Shown: one piece after another, positions 44,741 through 57,112 of the stretch
Position numbering within the stretch: the first letter of the stretch is position 1
How the letters are laid out: each line of letters begins with the position of its first letter
Assembly: GCA_001574975.1 (NCBI GenBank)
Contig: KQ965770.1
Location: 299,420 to 357,625 of the forward strand
Source of the DNA: Gonapodya prolifera JEL478
Lineage: Eukaryota; Monoblepharomycota; Monoblepharidomycetes; Monoblepharidales; Gonapodyaceae
DNA length: 58,206 nucleotides
Direction of reading: 5' to 3'
Notes under the pieces: generated by a model
Databases searched by the model: none
What the model was told of the DNA's origin: nothing
What the model saw: the letters and a program-made list of their open reading frames with translations, nothing else
Made by a program: the position numbers and the translations under genes

Positions 44741-45129
44741 AGCAGAACCCGGGGGCCAGGGCGAAATGCTGAGTTGCAAAATGGACGAATGGAAAGGTCA
44801 CGACGGTTTCTAGAGTATGGAGGGCTCGCAGAGACTAGATGATAGGAGGGCCTCATGCCTGGCGCAGGTGTGTTGGTACCAGAGGAGGTGACGGTTGGAG
44901 TGGGTGATTGGGAAAAGCGGTGGGTTTAAAAAGCGGTGGTATGGCTGCGGCCCAAATCTCAGATCCAGTTCAGGTGTTCTGTTTTCAACCATTTTAACAA
45001 TCATAGAGATGTAGAAATGAAGCGCCGAATACATAAATGAAGCCAACATTTCATTTCTGTTCTCAGGTACATGCAAATTACGGTATTCTCTGCCCAAGTC
45101 CTCTACGAGACTATGTGTAGCTGTCAAGA
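44741..45129. other. Intergenic after minisatellite
   Basis: No gene recognised; contains the 3' flank of the chitin synthase gene. Confidence 0.5.
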
Positions 45130-48100
45130 TCAGAATGCCCTCTTAGCTCCTTGCGTGAAGCCTCTTTGATGACGCCCTCGAGAGTCCATGCTAGAAGCAT
45201 CCGAGTCGTATGGTGTCCGCTGCTGTGCTGGAATCCGATCAGGTGGCGGTGTCCACCCGGAATCAGTCTGCTTTTGATGCGACATCCACATTCGCAACTC
45301 CGACGCCATGTCCGTCGCGAGCTTTTCTCGCGTGAGGCGCTCCCATTCGTTCCAACGGTGCATTCGCATTGAGCCCTCGAAATCACCCTCCTTTTCACTG
45401 TGGTCGCCTCCCTTCTTCTCTCCAGAGACCATACGCGTTTGTCCCCAAGAGAAGTCGTCAAAGTGCTGCAAAACAAGATATACTGCGTTAGCTCAACTGT
45501 GGTGGAAGTCGCATGAGACATCGTACACACCCAATACGCATACGTGGGCAAAACAAAGTTCCAAATAGGTAAACTGAAGAGGTAAATAATCATCCAGAAG
45601 ACGTATTTGAGGTTGCGGGAGGTAAGGACAATAAGGACGGCAGGAAGACCCAAAATGGCGGCGAGGAGGAGGAGGGGAATAATGGGCTTCTCAACGACGA
45701 AGAAACTGCTGACCACGAGGTAAATGGTGAAAGAAATAGCGGCGGGTAGCACGACAGTGCCGATCAGTTCCATGAAAACGACTGTGTGAGGTTGAGAGAT
45801 GTGAGGTCGATCACATTGTGCGATCAGTCGCTCAGAACTCACCAAACTGCATCGAAATGCAGAACGTGCCACACAGATCCTTCACGAGCACCAATTCCAG
45901 CAGGTTGTGAATGGTCGAGTTGATCCAGCGCCGGCGCTGTGACAACAGGATGCTGAACTCGTCCGGGACAAGAGTCTTACACTTGGCCTGAGGCACGAAA
46001 AGCATTTTGCGCTTCGGGAAGGTCTTGAGCATCAGGGTAGTAAGGTAACTGTGCGGTGGTGGTGGACGGTTTAGCTGGTGGCGTCAAACTGCTGAGAAAG
46101 TCGGACAAGACTCACCGATCCTCGCCCAGAAGAAGCAGGTTCTTCTTGTGCAGGGTATCAATCACGTTTTCCGAATACTGCTCCACAATGTCCGGGTTTG
46201 CCAGGATGGGGACGTAGTAACCGTGCGGCCCTTTCGGTGCCTTGATCCGATACATGCAGAAACATCCAGGAAGACATGTAACACCTCCGAAAACAGACTC
46301 GAACGCTTTCGACAGGTGGTGCGAAATGTGGTACTCGAAGACCTGAATCATGGTGACCCAAGAACCCCACTTGTTCTCGATCTTGGTCTCCCCACACAGT
46401 CCGATAACATTGGGATCCTTCATCATGCACGCGATCAAATGCCTCAGCGAGTCCGAGTACACCTTGGTGTCGGCGTCCACCATGAGAAGCGCCTCGTACG
46501 TGTCGGGGGGCACACCACCAAGGGCCCAGATCTTGGAGAACAGGTCGTACTCAAAGTCGGTCAACCGATCGTCGAAAATGACTTTCTGAAGGAAGTTCAT
46601 GATGACAATCTGCGAGTCACGCTTTCCACGGTTCCCGGGCTTCTTGAGCGTGCCCGTCTTGTACTGGCGCTGCTCCTCGTCATTGCCGACCTTGATGACA
46701 CACACAATTGGGACCCGGCGGCCAAAGTTCTCGTACGCGTTTTTACAGTAGCCCGCTACCACCTTGGCCTTGTTCTCGCGCTTGAAACCGTCGGCGATGG
46801 CGACGTAGGAGCCCTCGATGGGTGGGTCCGGGAAACGGATGGGGTTTAAAACCTAAACGGCGGGTGGGGTTGAGCGTCGGGTCGCACGACGTGAGTTCTC
46901 GATGACATGACTCACATCATGTGCGGGCACGATCAGATCCATGACAATGTCCGGGGTGGGCTTGCTGTTGCCGGACCCGTGAATGATACCGTCGCACACA
47001 ACAAGCAGCATCTTGCGTTCGTCGGGGTAGTCCGTGAGCGACAACGAGTCGATCGTCTGCTTCATGGAATCTTCGCCTTCGGAGTAACTGAGGGGGGCAA
47101 CCAACAGCAAAACGTTGGCCCTCTGCTCTCCGACTGCACGGCACGGCACCATTAAACCCCCATTCCCACAGACCACCTCAACTCACCACGTAATCATGAG
47201 CATGACATACATCAAATCGCTCCTCCACCCTTCCGGCAACTGCTTGGGCTTCCACATCGCATTCGGCAGAATCGAGGACGAGTAACTCCCGCTCGTCATC
47301 ACACTCTCCGTGTCCGAATTCACGCCCCTATCCTTGGCGGGTACGATCTCGACCTTGATCCCGCCCGCGCCGTCGGGGACACGACGCGCGCGGAAGTTGC
47401 CCGACCCGACCTCGGACATGGCCATGTCGCGCCCGTTGGGGGAGATGGATACCATTTTCTCGGACAGGGGACCGCGAGTGGGTGGGCGTGGGTCGTTTCG
47501 TACGGCAGAGGCGTCGCCGAGGCGCCAGGAGAGGGACCAGGAGAAGAGCACGGCGAGGGCGAATTTGATGACGACCTGGGTAAAAGCGAGGTGGGTGGAG
47601 TGATGAGCCACAGACATTGCCAACAAAGGGACCTCGGGGGGAACTTACCACACCAACAATGAACACAAGCGACACCCACAACACGACCTGCGAAACAATA
47701 CATCCGGCCGTCTGGGGCTCCAGCACTCCAACCTTGAACACCTCCGAAAGACACTGCCCGCGCAGCTTGAGCTCCGGTGTCGCCGAAAGGGCCTTGGTCA
47801 TATCACCCCCCAAATGCGTCAGGACAATATTGTAAACATCGTTTCCCAAAAACTTCGGGTTCTCCGAAAGGAGCCTAAACACATCGAGCACGTCGCCATT
47901 GTACACCGTCAAGAGGGGCGGCNCGACTGTGACGTTCCCTGCCTTTTGCTGTGGCGCGGAAGCGACAATGTCTGTCCACTCGTAGAACACCTCGCCCTGG
48001 TACTGGAGTCCCGCGAGGGCCGTCCGCGCCGGCTGGGTCTGGTGGCACGCGGGGGTCTGCCCGACAAAGCGGGGCCAGATGTTAAGCGCGGTGCAGTTCC

Positions 48101-49238
48101 AGTTCTTGAACCCGGACACGATCTGCGCGCAGACGGATTTGGTGCTGTCGATGGGGAAGAAGTAGCCGATCTCATTCCCGACTGCCCACGTGTATATGTC
48201 GACGGGACCCTGGGTCGTGGTCGGGTGGGTGAACCCGGCCTGGGAGTAGGCCTTTCCGTGAATGGAGAAGTACCCGATGCTCTTCATGACGCTCGCCTGC
48301 ACGCGTGGCGTGGGCGCCCCGCAGAGGGCCTGGGTGAGCCCGAAGGTGATAAACCCGACCGCGGAGCAGATGAGAACGATGATGGTGCACAGCGCCACCT
48401 TTTCGCGCCACGCGTGGCGGATTTCGGGGGTTTTCATGCCAAACATCTCGATCAGGAAGGGAGGGTAACAGCACGTCAGACACATGGTCATGTACCGCCA
48501 CCACGAGGCCGGTTCGTCGTCGTCCCGATTGCGGCGTTGCGTGACCACGGGCTCCTTGACGCGCCCGAGAAGGACGGACCGGGATCGCACGGGGCGGCCG
48601 CTGGGCATGGCTCCGTTGTCGACAAGGGGCTGGTTGGATCCGATAGAGCCCTGCGAATTGATGTTGCGGCGGGACGAAGTGCGGGCAGCCACAGTGGGGG
48701 CAAGGGGTTCGGGTCCCATCCCGGCACCGTCCTCGCCCATCCCGGGAACGCGCGGGCGGCGATCGCGTTGTCCGCGGTTACGTTCGGGCCTGACGAGGGA
48801 TTTGCGGCGCGAGATGGGGCCGGTCATGGTTTCGGGCGGGAGGGATGGCGTCTCATCGACGACGGGGCGGTGAGCGGGCATGACGATGGACCCGGGCGCG
48901 GCGCGGCGCGTGGACTGGTTGTTCAGTATGCCTTTGGAGGCGGAGCGGAGCATGCCCCCGCCACCGTTGAGTGTGTTGTCCGACCCGAATCCGTTGTCGC
49001 CTGGGTAGTCTGGTGGCGGGCGGCCGTACCCGTTAGAGGAAGGTGGTGGGGCGCCGTTTTGGCCGAACCCACGCGCGGTCGAGGCGCTGCGAGGAGGCGC
49101 ATTTTGGTAGTAGTTGTTGTCGCCCGTGGCTGGGCGGCGTTGGGACTGGCCCCCGTAGGACTGTTGTCCTCCGTCGGGCGGGACTTGTTGGTACCCGCCG
49201 TTGTAGTTGTTGTAGTTTTGGTTCGGAGGAGGCGGCAT
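45130..49238 (-). CDS. CHS: Class IV chitin synthase (CHS3-type)
   Basis: About 1,230 residues in seven exons (49238-47649, 47575-47187, 47133-46916, 46852-46116, 46048-45843, 45781-45531, 45465-45130). A disordered Pro/Gly/Asn N-terminus precedes a first membrane helix near residue 275 ([20 protein letters not shown]), an extracellular loop, and a second membrane pair. The catalytic domain has [31 protein letters not shown] (DxD), [26 protein letters not shown] and [17 protein letters not shown] (QxxRW). C-terminal helices follow. One N at 47924 makes a residue unknown. Exons 2 and 3 do not join in phase (donor phase 2, acceptor needs phase 1), suggesting a lost base near 47130-47190. The enzyme polymerises UDP-GlcNAc at the plasma membrane. 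Confidence 0.92.
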
Positions 49239-50668
49239 TGCTGCTGCAACTCAGCGGTCCGGTCCAAGCGGGTAAAAAGGGGGATGGGATCTGTCACTGA
49301 ACTCGATCGTTGCAGCGACCCTGCGCTTCGTTGACTGCACTATCCACACGCAGATGTCAATGCGTTTTCACTCCCTGTGCGCTGTCTTCTCTCTGCGTGC
49401 GGGGGAAACGTGTGAGTTGGCGGAGTCGCAAGCATCCGCAAGCCCGGGTGACAGCGGGAGAAAGAGAGCAGCGGGGATGCGCAGGCGAGAGCGTCGCAGC
49501 GTGGGCAGGCAGGCAATCCAAATGGCGTGGCGGGGTGAGCGGGCGTTGGAGTGGTGGTGCAGGCGGGCAAGGACAGCAGCCGTAGCAGGGGCTGAGATTG
49601 CAAAAGCGCACAAGGGTCGCCCACAATTTCGACTCACGTCTCTGCGTCTCTTCCTTGCTCTCGCTCGTCCTCGTCACTGCAGACGCCTCGAATCTCTCCT
49701 AGTGTGGCACTTGCCTAATGGGGTGTGGACGGTTTCAAATGCAGGGCTCGATTCGGTCTGTGCCACAGTTGCCACTTTTTTGCATTTGGGCGATTGGTGA
49801 CGCGAGTCCGGATTCTGTAGCAGTTATTGCTATTTTATCATTGTATTCGCGATGGCGGAAATGGTTTTTGTGACCGGGGCAGATGGATGAAATGTGATGA
49901 CGGCACCTCAGTCTGATGCCAGTGAGCCGGGTCCCGACCCCGTTCCAAAATACAACGCCGAACCGACATTCAGCTACTCTACAGTCACCCCTGTCCGTTC
50001 TTTAGCTTTGAGCACCCGTAGCTGATACTTGGCGTCGGGGTCGGGCGGGGATTGAAAGCGGCTAATCACTGATTAGTCGGTCTTCTCAAAACGAATCTGA
50101 AACCTGACGAGCTGCCTGGCCTTGGTATTTCCCTTGCCGCAACAGAATACCCACTCGAACTGGAGAACTAAAGTGTACAAAAGCAAAAGTAATCAAATAA
50201 ATCATCACTACTACATTCGCATTGCACACCAACGTCCGTGCGGCGTGGGAGGGGGAACGGGGCTGGGGGAGATAAAGGGGAGAGGTGCGCCACATAAGAA
50301 TGAGAGGGAGAGGGAGGGGGGAATAGTCCTTCAGAATGGGAGAGGCGAAGGGGAGACGGGTCGTGGAGACCGCGTCGCATACGCAGGGAGAGGGCGGCGT
50401 CGCATATGCACCTCAGGGGCGCGGCAAAGGTCGCATATGCATGGGGCGAGGGGAGGTCCGCGTCGCATATCCACAGTCCACAGGGAGGGCCACGTCGCAT
50501 ATCCAAGGGAGAAGGAAGGAGAGTGCGACCCAAATGTCCATGCACCTCCCACGCTCGGACTCGGCGTTCAGTCCATTCATCGCCACCGTGTTCGCATTCC
50601 TTCCCAATGTCCGTACTCGGTGCAATTCCTCACCCTCAACCACCGCCACCACTCCACCACTCCACCTC
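49239..50668. other. Chitin synthase upstream region and spacer
   Basis: A 1.4 kb gap holding the chitin synthase promoter on its left and the SKA1 3' end on its right. The only structure seen is the CGTCGCATAT repeat at 50373-50504. Open frames on both strands lack motifs. Confidence 0.5.
50373..50504 (+). repeat. Five regularly spaced CGTCGCATAT motifs
   Basis: CGTCGCATACGC at 50373, CGTCGCATATGC at 50398, GGTCGCATATGC at 50429, CGTCGCATATCC at 50461 and 50493. Spacing is 25, 31, 32 and 32 bases, with purine-rich GGGAG filler. Confidence 0.8.
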
Positions 50669-51747
50669 CTACCCAACAACAACAAACCTCGTCTGCCCAC
50701 CCCCCCTAACCTCCCTCACTCTCCCCAAATGCCTCGCAATGGCAAGCACCGCTCTTCCCTGCGGGTCCATCCTAAACTGGCTCTTTGCCCAATTCTCCTT
50801 GATGTCGTTCTCGGTCACGAAGGTGCGGTCTTTGGTCTCGGCGGTTTCGGTCTCGCGGTAGGACCAGAAACGGTCGCGGTGCGGCTTGGGGAGGGCGGTG
50901 GGGCGTTGTCTGGAGGTGGGGACGGGGGTGGGGGTTGGGAAAATAGGCAAGAGGAGCGGGGGGGAATAGTCGTTCAGTACTATGCGATGCGAAGCATCGC
51001 ACAAGCGGAAAGGCATCTCGCATACCGTGCCCGTACCCCGTACGGTCAACTCCAGCCTCCAACTCACCTGAGCAGATTATACTTTTCGGTCACGTGCTTG
51101 TTCAGCTCGGCGATACTCGAGTTCAATCTGTCGTCACCAATCAAGAAAAAACATCGTCAATGACCACTCGACACCGACTACCAAAACACACCAACCCACT
51201 TGACCAACGACATCCGGCCGACCATGTACTTGGGCAGCGCCGCGTACTCGCGCTCCGTCACGTCGGGGACGAGCGCAGGGCCCGACTTGGCCTTCCTTCC
51301 CGACCCAACGGTGGGGTCCTGCCCCTGCGCCTGCCCTCTCGCTCCCACCTGCTCCATCCCCACCGCCCCCACATCCCGATTCGCACCACCCCCGACCGCC
51401 AAGACTCCCCTCGCCCTTCCCGCCACCCCGAAATCAGCCGTCCTCCTCTCCTCACTCGCCGTCTTGACCCCAACCCCATCCCCGCCAAGCACCCTCCCCG
51501 CCAACCCCTCCATCGCGGCCGCCTCTGCCGCCAATGCCTCCAACTGTGCCACGAGGGGAGTCGCGGCCGTGGAGATGCGCGTTGCGTGTGCGTGTGCGGT
51601 GGCTAGAAGGTCCAGGATCGCCGCCGAGGGGTCGCCGCCCCCAGGAGAAGCGCTGGGGGAGGAAGAGGGGTGTGCCAGGAGGTGCAGGCGCAGTGCATAC
51701 GAGTGCGCGGTGGATACGAGGAACGGGTTTGCGTGTGATGGCGACAT
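50669..51747 (-). CDS. SKA1: SKA1 kinetochore-microtubule protein
   Basis: Exons 51747-51200, 51127-51068 and 50909-50669 sum to 283 codons with no frame break. The C-terminal winged-helix microtubule-binding domain is clear: VTEREYAALPKYMVGRM, SSIAELNKHVTEKYNLLR, RDRFWSYRETETAETKDRTF, VTENDIKENWAKSQFRMDPQ, GRAVLAIARHLGRVREVRGG. The N-terminal half has a helical alanine-rich stretch and a glycine/glutamine linker. SKA1 with SKA2 and SKA3 tracks depolymerising microtubule ends at kinetochores. I start at MSPSHANPF; an in-frame methionine 96 bases upstream is possible. No SKA2 or SKA3 was recognised nearby. Confidence 0.88.
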
Positions 51748-52227
51748 CGGTGCGGGAATGGGAGAAATGTGGGTTTGGTGGGGAGTGTTTTGGGGCCACA
51801 GCTGGTTGGTGCACGGGCCTGGCGCGAAACAGGCGACAGTCATGTCGCGACGGCTTCACGTGAAGCTCTTTTCGTGCCCATCATGCCGCTTGATTTCGTC
51901 GGGCCACGAGCGTGTGACATGCTAAACTCGTCGTGCTCCAACCTCCGGCGACGGGGTCGTCATTTTGCGCAGAGTGAAGAAGCGCTTGCAAATACTTTCA
52001 TCCCTTACAAATACGTTTCCTCCATTATAAAACACCGTGACGGCTGACGCGATACCGCCTCCTTATATTCGATAAGGCACTCTCGCGTTGCACGCTCGAT
52101 CACATGTTACCTCATCGTTCAGCACACTCCAATCTCCACACCATTCCCGCACCCATCCCACTCTCGCTCACCCACCATCTCCTCCATCTCTACCATCCGC
52201 ATACGCCCTGCTTCCGCCTTCGATTCC
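51748..52227. promoter_or_regulatory. Divergent promoter region
   Basis: 480 bases between the SKA1 start (minus) and the 52228 gene start (plus). It includes an AT-rich stretch near 52000-52080. No clear site called. Confidence 0.4.
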
Positions 52228-53243
52228 ATGCATCGCCTCTCATCATCTTCACCATCAGGAGCCCAGATCCAAGGAGCGGATGCGGATCCCGTCTCCCTCA
52301 AGCCGCCCGTCTCCCCGCACATCGAGCCAGCGGCACCCTCACGTCGGAGCTTAGTTCACTTCTCTACCAAAGTGAGACGCACCCGCTCTTACCGTAGCGC
52401 GAGTGTTTGACAAATACCGTAACTCTAACGCTCATCACAAGGCTCCCACGCTCCACCTGTACTACCCCCGCAGCGACTCGGTCACCGACAGCGACGCATC
52501 AACGCCGCAATTCAAGCGCCTTGACGTGGACTCCGTCGGCGTCCTGAGCTCGCAGGGTGGAGGAGGGTCGTCCGAGACGCTCGTGGATGAGAATGCCATA
52601 GCGGCGGCTGTCGTCGTCGGCGGCGGCGGAGATGCGAGCCCGTCAAGCCCTGCTGAACTTCGCAATGTCGCAGGGACTGGGACGCGTGGTACGAGTGCTC
52701 CGCTTGGTACCACTGCGTCGCAAGGACTGTACGACACGTCTCGAGACTACATCTCCGGTGGGAGTCCATCGCGACCTGCTGAACTTCCCAAAGTCGCAGT
52801 CCCTGCAGCGCGTGGTACTAGTGCACCGCGTAGTACCTCTGGTGCTCCAGAACTGAAAGACCCATCTCGGGACGACACCTCTGGTACGTCTCCCCATCTC
52901 TCTCCAAGCCTCTCCCCTGACCCCTCTCACCTTCCGCAACCCACGCCCTCTATCACCCTTCACCCCAAAAGCCGACACCTCCCTCTCCGACCTCCTCGCC
53001 CTTCTCCACCTGGCGCGCGCATCCGTGTCCGACTGGCGCGCCCACGTCCGCGACGAGTGCGCCGGGTTGCGAGACGGGATCCAGGCCTTTGCTAGGACGG
53101 AGGAGAGGAGGACTGGGCATGTTGAGGAGAGGATTGGGGCCGTGGGGATGCTGGCGAGGTCGAGGGGTGAGGTTGCCGTTGGAGGCAACAAGGCACAGAG
53201 CCGTCGTGGCGGAACCGCAGGAGTCCGAATGTACATAGCATAG
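52228..53243 (+). CDS. Uncharacterised protein with an internal 41-residue duplication
   Basis: Exons 52228-52371, 52442-52883 and 52972-53243 splice in frame to 285 residues. The N-terminal two thirds are Ser/Thr/Gly-rich and disordered. Residues about 115-200 contain a direct repeat: SPSSPAELRNVAGTGTRGTS and SPSRPAELPKVAVPAARGTS, each followed by SAP...SRDY/DD. The C-terminal 90 residues are helical and charged (LSDLLALLHLARASVSDWR, RDGIQAFARTEERRTGHVEE) and could form a coiled coil. I recognise no family. It is divergent from SKA1. Confidence 0.6.
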
Positions 53244-53497
53244 CGTAGCTCTTAGAAAACAAACATACAATCCGTGTCAAGTTATCAACCGGTCGACCAG
53301 TCCACGTGAAAACACCAACACGATTCCCCTCCGTGTCGTGTGTAACATCTCCAAAACCAACGATTTGAAGCCAAGGTGGTGTCCTCCCCACTGCATTCTA
53401 TCGCTGATTCATCCCACAATCGAGGATCTGGGATGAACTACGTTTGGGAATGAGTGTCGTAAGATCCCATCTTCGCCTTCGCCATCACAATCAAATC

Positions 53498-54090
53498 ATG
53501 GATCAACTCCACAACCGAAGCGCCAAGACCATCCCCGTATCGCAGCCGGTATGTACATCGACAATACCGCTTAACCTACCTCTCATCGGTGGGGCCGGGC
53601 CAAAATGGATCGCAGGGTTTGGACATTGTGGTCTTTCGACGAAAATCATCCGCATCGAGCACTACTTCATTCGGACAATCGATGGCGGTGCAATCGACGG
53701 CGTACAGGAATGCGGCCTTCATGAGCGAGCTCAACGAGTCCGAGTCCGAACCCCATGAGGAGGCGTCCCCCAAGGCGCAGCAGTCTGTGCCAACTTCAAA
53801 GCAAGGAAACATTGCATCCGCAAATCGTGGGTAAACTTATTGCGACTCTACATGTCTCATATCTTACGACCCACCCCAATTCACGGTTTGAAGAGGGAAT
53901 TGCTCAGTTCCCAGGCATCGACGAGCTCGAACAAGCACGACAACAAATCGCAGAGTGGAAAGCACAGCTGGCCAAGGACTGCAAAGACACCAAAAATTTT
54001 CTGGAGGCGTCTGCGGCGACGGAAGATGTGAGGCTGCGGAAGTTGGAGGAGAGATTGGCGAGGGTGAGGCAGGCGCTTGAAGAGCAGTGA
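53498..54090 (+). CDS. Small coiled-coil protein
   Basis: ATG 53498-53500 gives MDQLHNRSAKTIPVSQP, then an intron (gtatgt...tcgcag) to GLDIVVFRRKSS. A serine-rich middle follows, and a last exon with QARQQIAEWKAQLAKDC and RLRKLEERLARVRQALEEQ, a strong heptad pattern ending at 54090. The middle intron (gtaaac...gaag) does not keep phase by one base, so the junction near 53830 is uncertain. No family recognised; it might be a subunit of a larger coiled-coil assembly. Confidence 0.5.
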
Positions 54091-54424
54091 GGCGGGGGAG
54101 TCAATGTACGACGCCGTTGGGGTTGCAACATCAATTTACAATTGTACACGATTATCTTCATATGCATTGTGGTTCTACCTCACAAATGTCAGCACATTGT
54201 CGGAGATATTCAAGCGTTCGGGCGCAGTGAAGCTGCAACGCCTCTCGCCGAAACACAATATTAGTCCGCTGCAATTGCACTGGCACACGCTTCGGTCACA
54301 TTAACTCCGCAAATGATACATGTGTGATAAAAAGGTCGAAAGGTAGCTGCAACCAGTTAAAGCAAAGTTTCGTTGTTGTATTGCAATTATGGGAAGTTTA
54401 CCCCATCCCTATTATATCGTTGCT
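54091..54424. other. Convergent 3' spacer
   Basis: AT-rich spacer between the coiled-coil gene and TFB1, which end towards each other. Nothing recognised. Confidence 0.5.
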
Positions 54425-56900
54425 TTACCTCACCACTTGAAGGGCATATCGGACTGCCTCTTTCACACCCCCGACTCGCGCCGCGTTCCCGCCGATGGAT
54501 CTCTCCGCGATCTCCAGTTCTCGCATTTTGCCCTCCAGCCCACTCGCATACTTTTGCAACCGACTTCTCTTCGCCGTGCCGCTCTGCTGCACCGTCCAAA
54601 AGGTTCGGAGCAGCTCCGTGGTGGAGGATACGAGAGCCGTCACCGAAGGTGGAATTGGCGCATTCATGCGAGATGAGGGTGGAGGTTGTAGTGTGGCGTA
54701 CACTTGAGCCACTACTGAGGAAGGGTCGTTCATATGTGATAAGGTCTTTGGAAAGGGAAGTGCAAATACTGTTAGATCGAGAAGTGTAGTTGTTATGAAC
54801 AAGCGCTCTTACCCGTGTCAGGTCTGCGTCCCACGTCCTGATCTCGGCAACAAATTGTTCCAGTCTCTCCGGAGTTACCTTAGGGGACACGCGATATATT
54901 TTCGACACGATTGGCATTCGGGCTGCGGGCAATCGGAGCTCACATTGGCCTTCTTCTGCTTTTCTGCCCGTCCTTCAAAGTATCGTCCGATGTCCTTCAC
55001 ATTCAGTGGCTGTCGTTGGTCCGGAGCTGGCACCTCCAGATCGTCGAGAGCTTCTTGCGCTTGGTGTGCAAGAGTTCGGCGCTGATCACAACGATTCGTT
55101 GGCCAACGAGGCTACGGTCGCTTGCCCGTGACACGACCTACCCTTTGCGTCTCCTCAAGATTTTGTGTTGGTGGTACTTTCCTTCGTTCGTGAGCTTTTA
55201 TCCTGGAGGTTGAACAACGTGTTCGTTATATTCACAGCTTGGTGGCAGCACGAGGCGTGCTTCTCACACTGCTTCTTCTATCACAAGGCTTGAATGTTTG
55301 TTGAGTCGGCGCATAAGTTCGTGCGAGTTTTTAACTCGGCCAGGTTTCTGGGTGAAGTCGTTCGGCTTTTCCAGGTTCTGTTAAGGCCCGAGAGTTTCAT
55401 TCACGGGACTATGAAGAGGCAAGTGGATTACAGACCTGCACGTGATCTTCCTCTGTCGCCTCCAAATCGAGGAAAGAATCAACGGGCTCGGGGTTTTGAA
55501 ATCGACTGGTGAAAGGTTTGTCTATGTTCCGAGCAATTCATCACCGAAAGACCAAGATTGGCATGTGGCGCGCTCAAATAACCTTCTTTCTTTTTCAGGA
55601 CTTGAAACATGGGGTCCTTCTTGCCCAATGCTGCTGCACTCGAGGTGGAGCCAGGAACAGTAAAACTGGGGTTCTTAATCTCCTCGCAATAGAGATAATA
55701 TCTGTACCAGAACTCAGAGGCCTTGATTTGCTGCACATACCACATCCATCAGAAAAGGAACACAGGGATGTTACTCGTCAACCGTCTGCCTCACCTGCCT
55801 CGTAGTGACATGATCATTATACAACGCGAGAACACGTGGTTCCATCCGAAAGATTTGGTCGATTTGATCGGGTGTCAGAGCAACGCTGAACGTTCCGTCC
55901 GGAATATCGATGGTTTGGAAGTTCTCGGTCAGCATGAGCGAAGTTCGACCAGTGCGTTGGCGCATCTTCAGGACTTGGGCACGAACGAGAGCCTATGGAC
56001 ACCACATCTTCGTGTGAGCCGCGCAGACCCCGTGATGCTCGAACGTGAATGAACCTTGCGTGGTTCCCAAAAATCGTCATCTTGTATTTGCTTCGTTCCA
56101 ACAAGGTCCTGGTGAAGCTTCGCCAATGCGATGTTCTCTTTGAGCAACTGAAGACGCGCGGCCCTTTCGTCCTCAGAAACTGGCGCTCGTCCGGTGTTTC
56201 GATTAGTGGTGGTGGGTCTCATTCCAGGTTGCATTCCTGGCGCCGGGGGAGTCGCGGGAGGGGGCGACGGTAGATTCAGAGGAGTGTCAACGCGTGTCCG
56301 CTTAGCGTTCGCATCTGTGTGCCTAGTTGAGCTTGGTTTGGTGGTTGACTCCAACTTTGCTTACCATCTTCCACAATTCCTTCTCGCGACCTCTTTATTG
56401 ACACGGGTGATTCATTCGACACCACTGGGGACGGTTTATCTCGGCTGGCAGCAATAGCATCCTTCACAACATCTCGGTCATCCTTAGCAGTCAGTCCATT
56501 GAATATGAAGTCTATAGGCTTGTCAAACCCCGCAGCTGGATCAAGTACCAGTCGAAGAATAATCTTTTCGGGATTTTTATTGACCTGCTGATCTGCGGGA
56601 TGTGATGGGGCGGCGAGAAGAAATAGTCCAACACCTCTTTGGTGAGACCGTCAACCACGGTTTGCTTGAACAAGGTCACCCACTCGTAATGCTTCTTAGT
56701 GGGAGCAACATCTGGTCCGCAAGACGTCCATCAATAGGCGTCCATCGTATCAGTTCACTTGTGAGTTCCAATGTTCCTGGCTTTTTGTTGCAATCCGCTG
56801 AGCATTCAAGGAGAACACCGGGTGAGCGGGGTCTAACATATGCAAGGGGTGGATCAGACGACGAGGAGGAGCCGTTGTTGGGTGGAAAGGCGGAATACAT
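54425..56900 (-). CDS. TFB1: TFIIH core subunit TFB1 / p62
   Basis: Starts MYSAFPPNNGSS at 56900. A PH-like N-terminal domain follows (CNKKPGTLELTSELIRWTP, then across an intron NQQVNKNPEKIILRLVLD and FDKPIDFIFNGL). The first BSD domain has LLKENIALAKLHQDLVG and DDFWEPRK|ALVRAQVLKMRQRTG, then TSLMLTENFQTIDIPDG and YNDHVTTRQ. The second BSD domain carries IKASEFWYRYYLYCEEI. Later exons give ELMRRLNKHSSLVIEEAV, a helical linker, PLNVKDIGRYFEGRAEKQKK and the C-terminal bundle ending ALQVVR. About ten short introns, most in phase; the junction after GKKDPMFQ (near 55625) is unresolved. TFB1 scaffolds TFIIH in transcription initiation and nucleotide-excision repair. Confidence 0.9.
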
Positions 56901-57112
56901 AATGATTTTATTGGAAGTTCGTTCTGTCTTCGCAAATCCACATATCCTGTCCACAAATCTAGTTGCGGTTATCCGTGGAAGATCCAAAAGACAAAAAGAG
57001 TTCTAGTGGTCGTTTGAAGGAGGTAATTCGTTCATATTCACAATTGATGGGGTAACCCTAAGATACAGTTGAAAAATGCACAACCAAATCTAATGCTGTG
57101 GTACTTGAAGTT
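56901..57112. other. Short spacer
   Basis: TFB1 upstream region; the E2 gene on the same strand ends at 57113. Nothing further seen. Confidence 0.4.

Noticed and set aside
44130-44842. Q/T/R-rich proteins encoded by the second minisatellite
   Set aside because: Three overlapping frames are equally open; this is a property of the repeat, not evidence of a gene.
47814-49334. 506-codon plus-strand open frame
   Set aside because: Antisense to the low-complexity, GC-rich N-terminal exon of chitin synthase; no independent protein features.
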